From: Subtercola sp.
GTDB taxonomy: Bacteria > Actinomycetota > Actinomycetes > Actinomycetales > Microbacteriaceae
Length of the DNA: 37,475 bases
Reading direction: 5' to 3'
NCBI GenBank assembly: GCA_025463765.1
Contig: JAODBC010000042.1
Span: 1-37,475, forward strand
A program made the position numbers and the translations under genes. The notes under the pieces are model-generated. The model did not search any database. It saw only the letters and a program-made list of their open reading frames with translations, and was not told the DNA's origin. How positions within the stretch are numbered: position 1 is the first letter of the stretch; every line of letters starts with the position of its first letter. Shown piece by piece: positions 37,232-37,475 of this stretch.

Positions 37232-37475
37232 GGGACTGTCTCTTAAACGGTGTTTCTGGCCTGACACGCTGAGCTGATGTTTGGCGGGGAAGGTGCCGTG
37301 ATGACGACACTGGATGTTGTGAGTTCGAAGAAGAAGAAGGAGCCGATGGCGGAGGAGCTGGCCGCGGTCGAGTTGGTCCGGCTGGCCCAGGAGCAGGGCC
37401 TGTCGCTGACGGGCCCGAACGGGCTGTTGAAACAGTTCACGAAACGGTGCTCGAGACGGCGTTGAACGAGGAGCT
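37232..37475 (+). mobile_element. left end of an IS256-family insertion sequence (incomplete)
   Basis: The sequence from about GGGACTGTCTCTTAAACGG (37232) onward resembles IS256-type terminal inverted repeats, and a transposase start follows 45-70 bases later. The right end lies outside the window, so the exact boundaries and any target duplication cannot be verified. Confidence 0.6.
37301..37475 (+). pseudogene. IS256-family transposase, N-terminal part, frameshifted
   Basis: ATG 37301 opens MTTLDVVSSKKKKEPMAEEL, then VELVRLAQEQGLSLTGPNGL and LKQFTK, the N-terminus expected of an actinobacterial IS256 transposase. Immediately after, the conserved TVLETALNEE continues only in another frame. 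Restoring one A in GAAACGG at 37441-37447 rejoins the two. In the frame as given, translation stops at 37465. The element may be dead, or the base may be missing through sequencing error in an A-run. An in-frame ATG at 37277 is less likely to be the start. Confidence 0.75.

Overview
High-GC DNA (roughly two thirds G+C, strong G/C third-position preference, many GTG starts, little Shine-Dalgarno use) from an actinobacterium. The protein families and gene style point to Microbacteriaceae, but genus and species cannot be fixed from the window. No tRNA, rRNA or CRISPR array is visible. Most of it reads as ordinary chromosome with a dense set of small transporter-plus-regulator modules; the right end (about 34.8-37.5 kb) looks accessory and runs into an insertion sequence.

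Layout: 0-3.4 kb has two divergent genes of unknown function. 3.4-4.2 kb is a toxin-antitoxin pair of the RelE/HigB type with an XRE antitoxin, whose last gene overlaps the convergent corA by four bases. 4.2-8.8 kb is a leftward operon (DHA2-type MFS exporter, CrtI-like FAD oxidoreductase, CorA) coupled by GTGA/ATGA overlaps and faced by a divergent TetR gene with a 20-bp operator between them. 9.7-11.4 kb has a DNA glycosylase and a convergent DUF1990 gene. 11.6-18.8 kb is an amino-acid catabolic block: PutA (proline to glutamate), GntR and Lrp-type regulators, a guanidino-hydrolase (dimethylargininase or arginine dihydrolase family) and ornithine aminotransferase. Together these could convert arginine through ornithine and P5C to glutamate. 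A POT-family peptide transporter follows behind a terminator.

20.7-26.2 kb contains a frameshifted pentapeptide-repeat gene, an MFS-MarR operon with a probable operator across its start codon, a small monooxygenase, a quinone-oxidoreductase-like enzyme with a repeat-built insertion, and a FusB-like EF-G-binding protein. 26.5-29.3 kb is a MocR regulator divergent from a 55-residue membrane protein coupled to a PhzF-like enzyme. 29.4-34.8 kb has a membrane-anchored pectinacetylesterase/Notum-family protein that seems to lack its nucleophile, an M18 aminopeptidase, a 41-residue membrane protein, a VOC protein and a YgiC-YgiB pair. 34.8-37.2 kb is TetR / SDR / SnoaL-like, with a palindromic operator between divergent promoters, followed by the left end of an IS256-family element whose transposase frame is broken.

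Two themes run through the window. First, many transcription units start with a -10-like hexamer exactly six bases before ATG or GTG and have no Shine-Dalgarno, which is the pattern of leaderless mRNAs. Second, short tandem repeats (13-51 bp) occur both between genes and as in-frame low-complexity insertions inside conserved enzymes.
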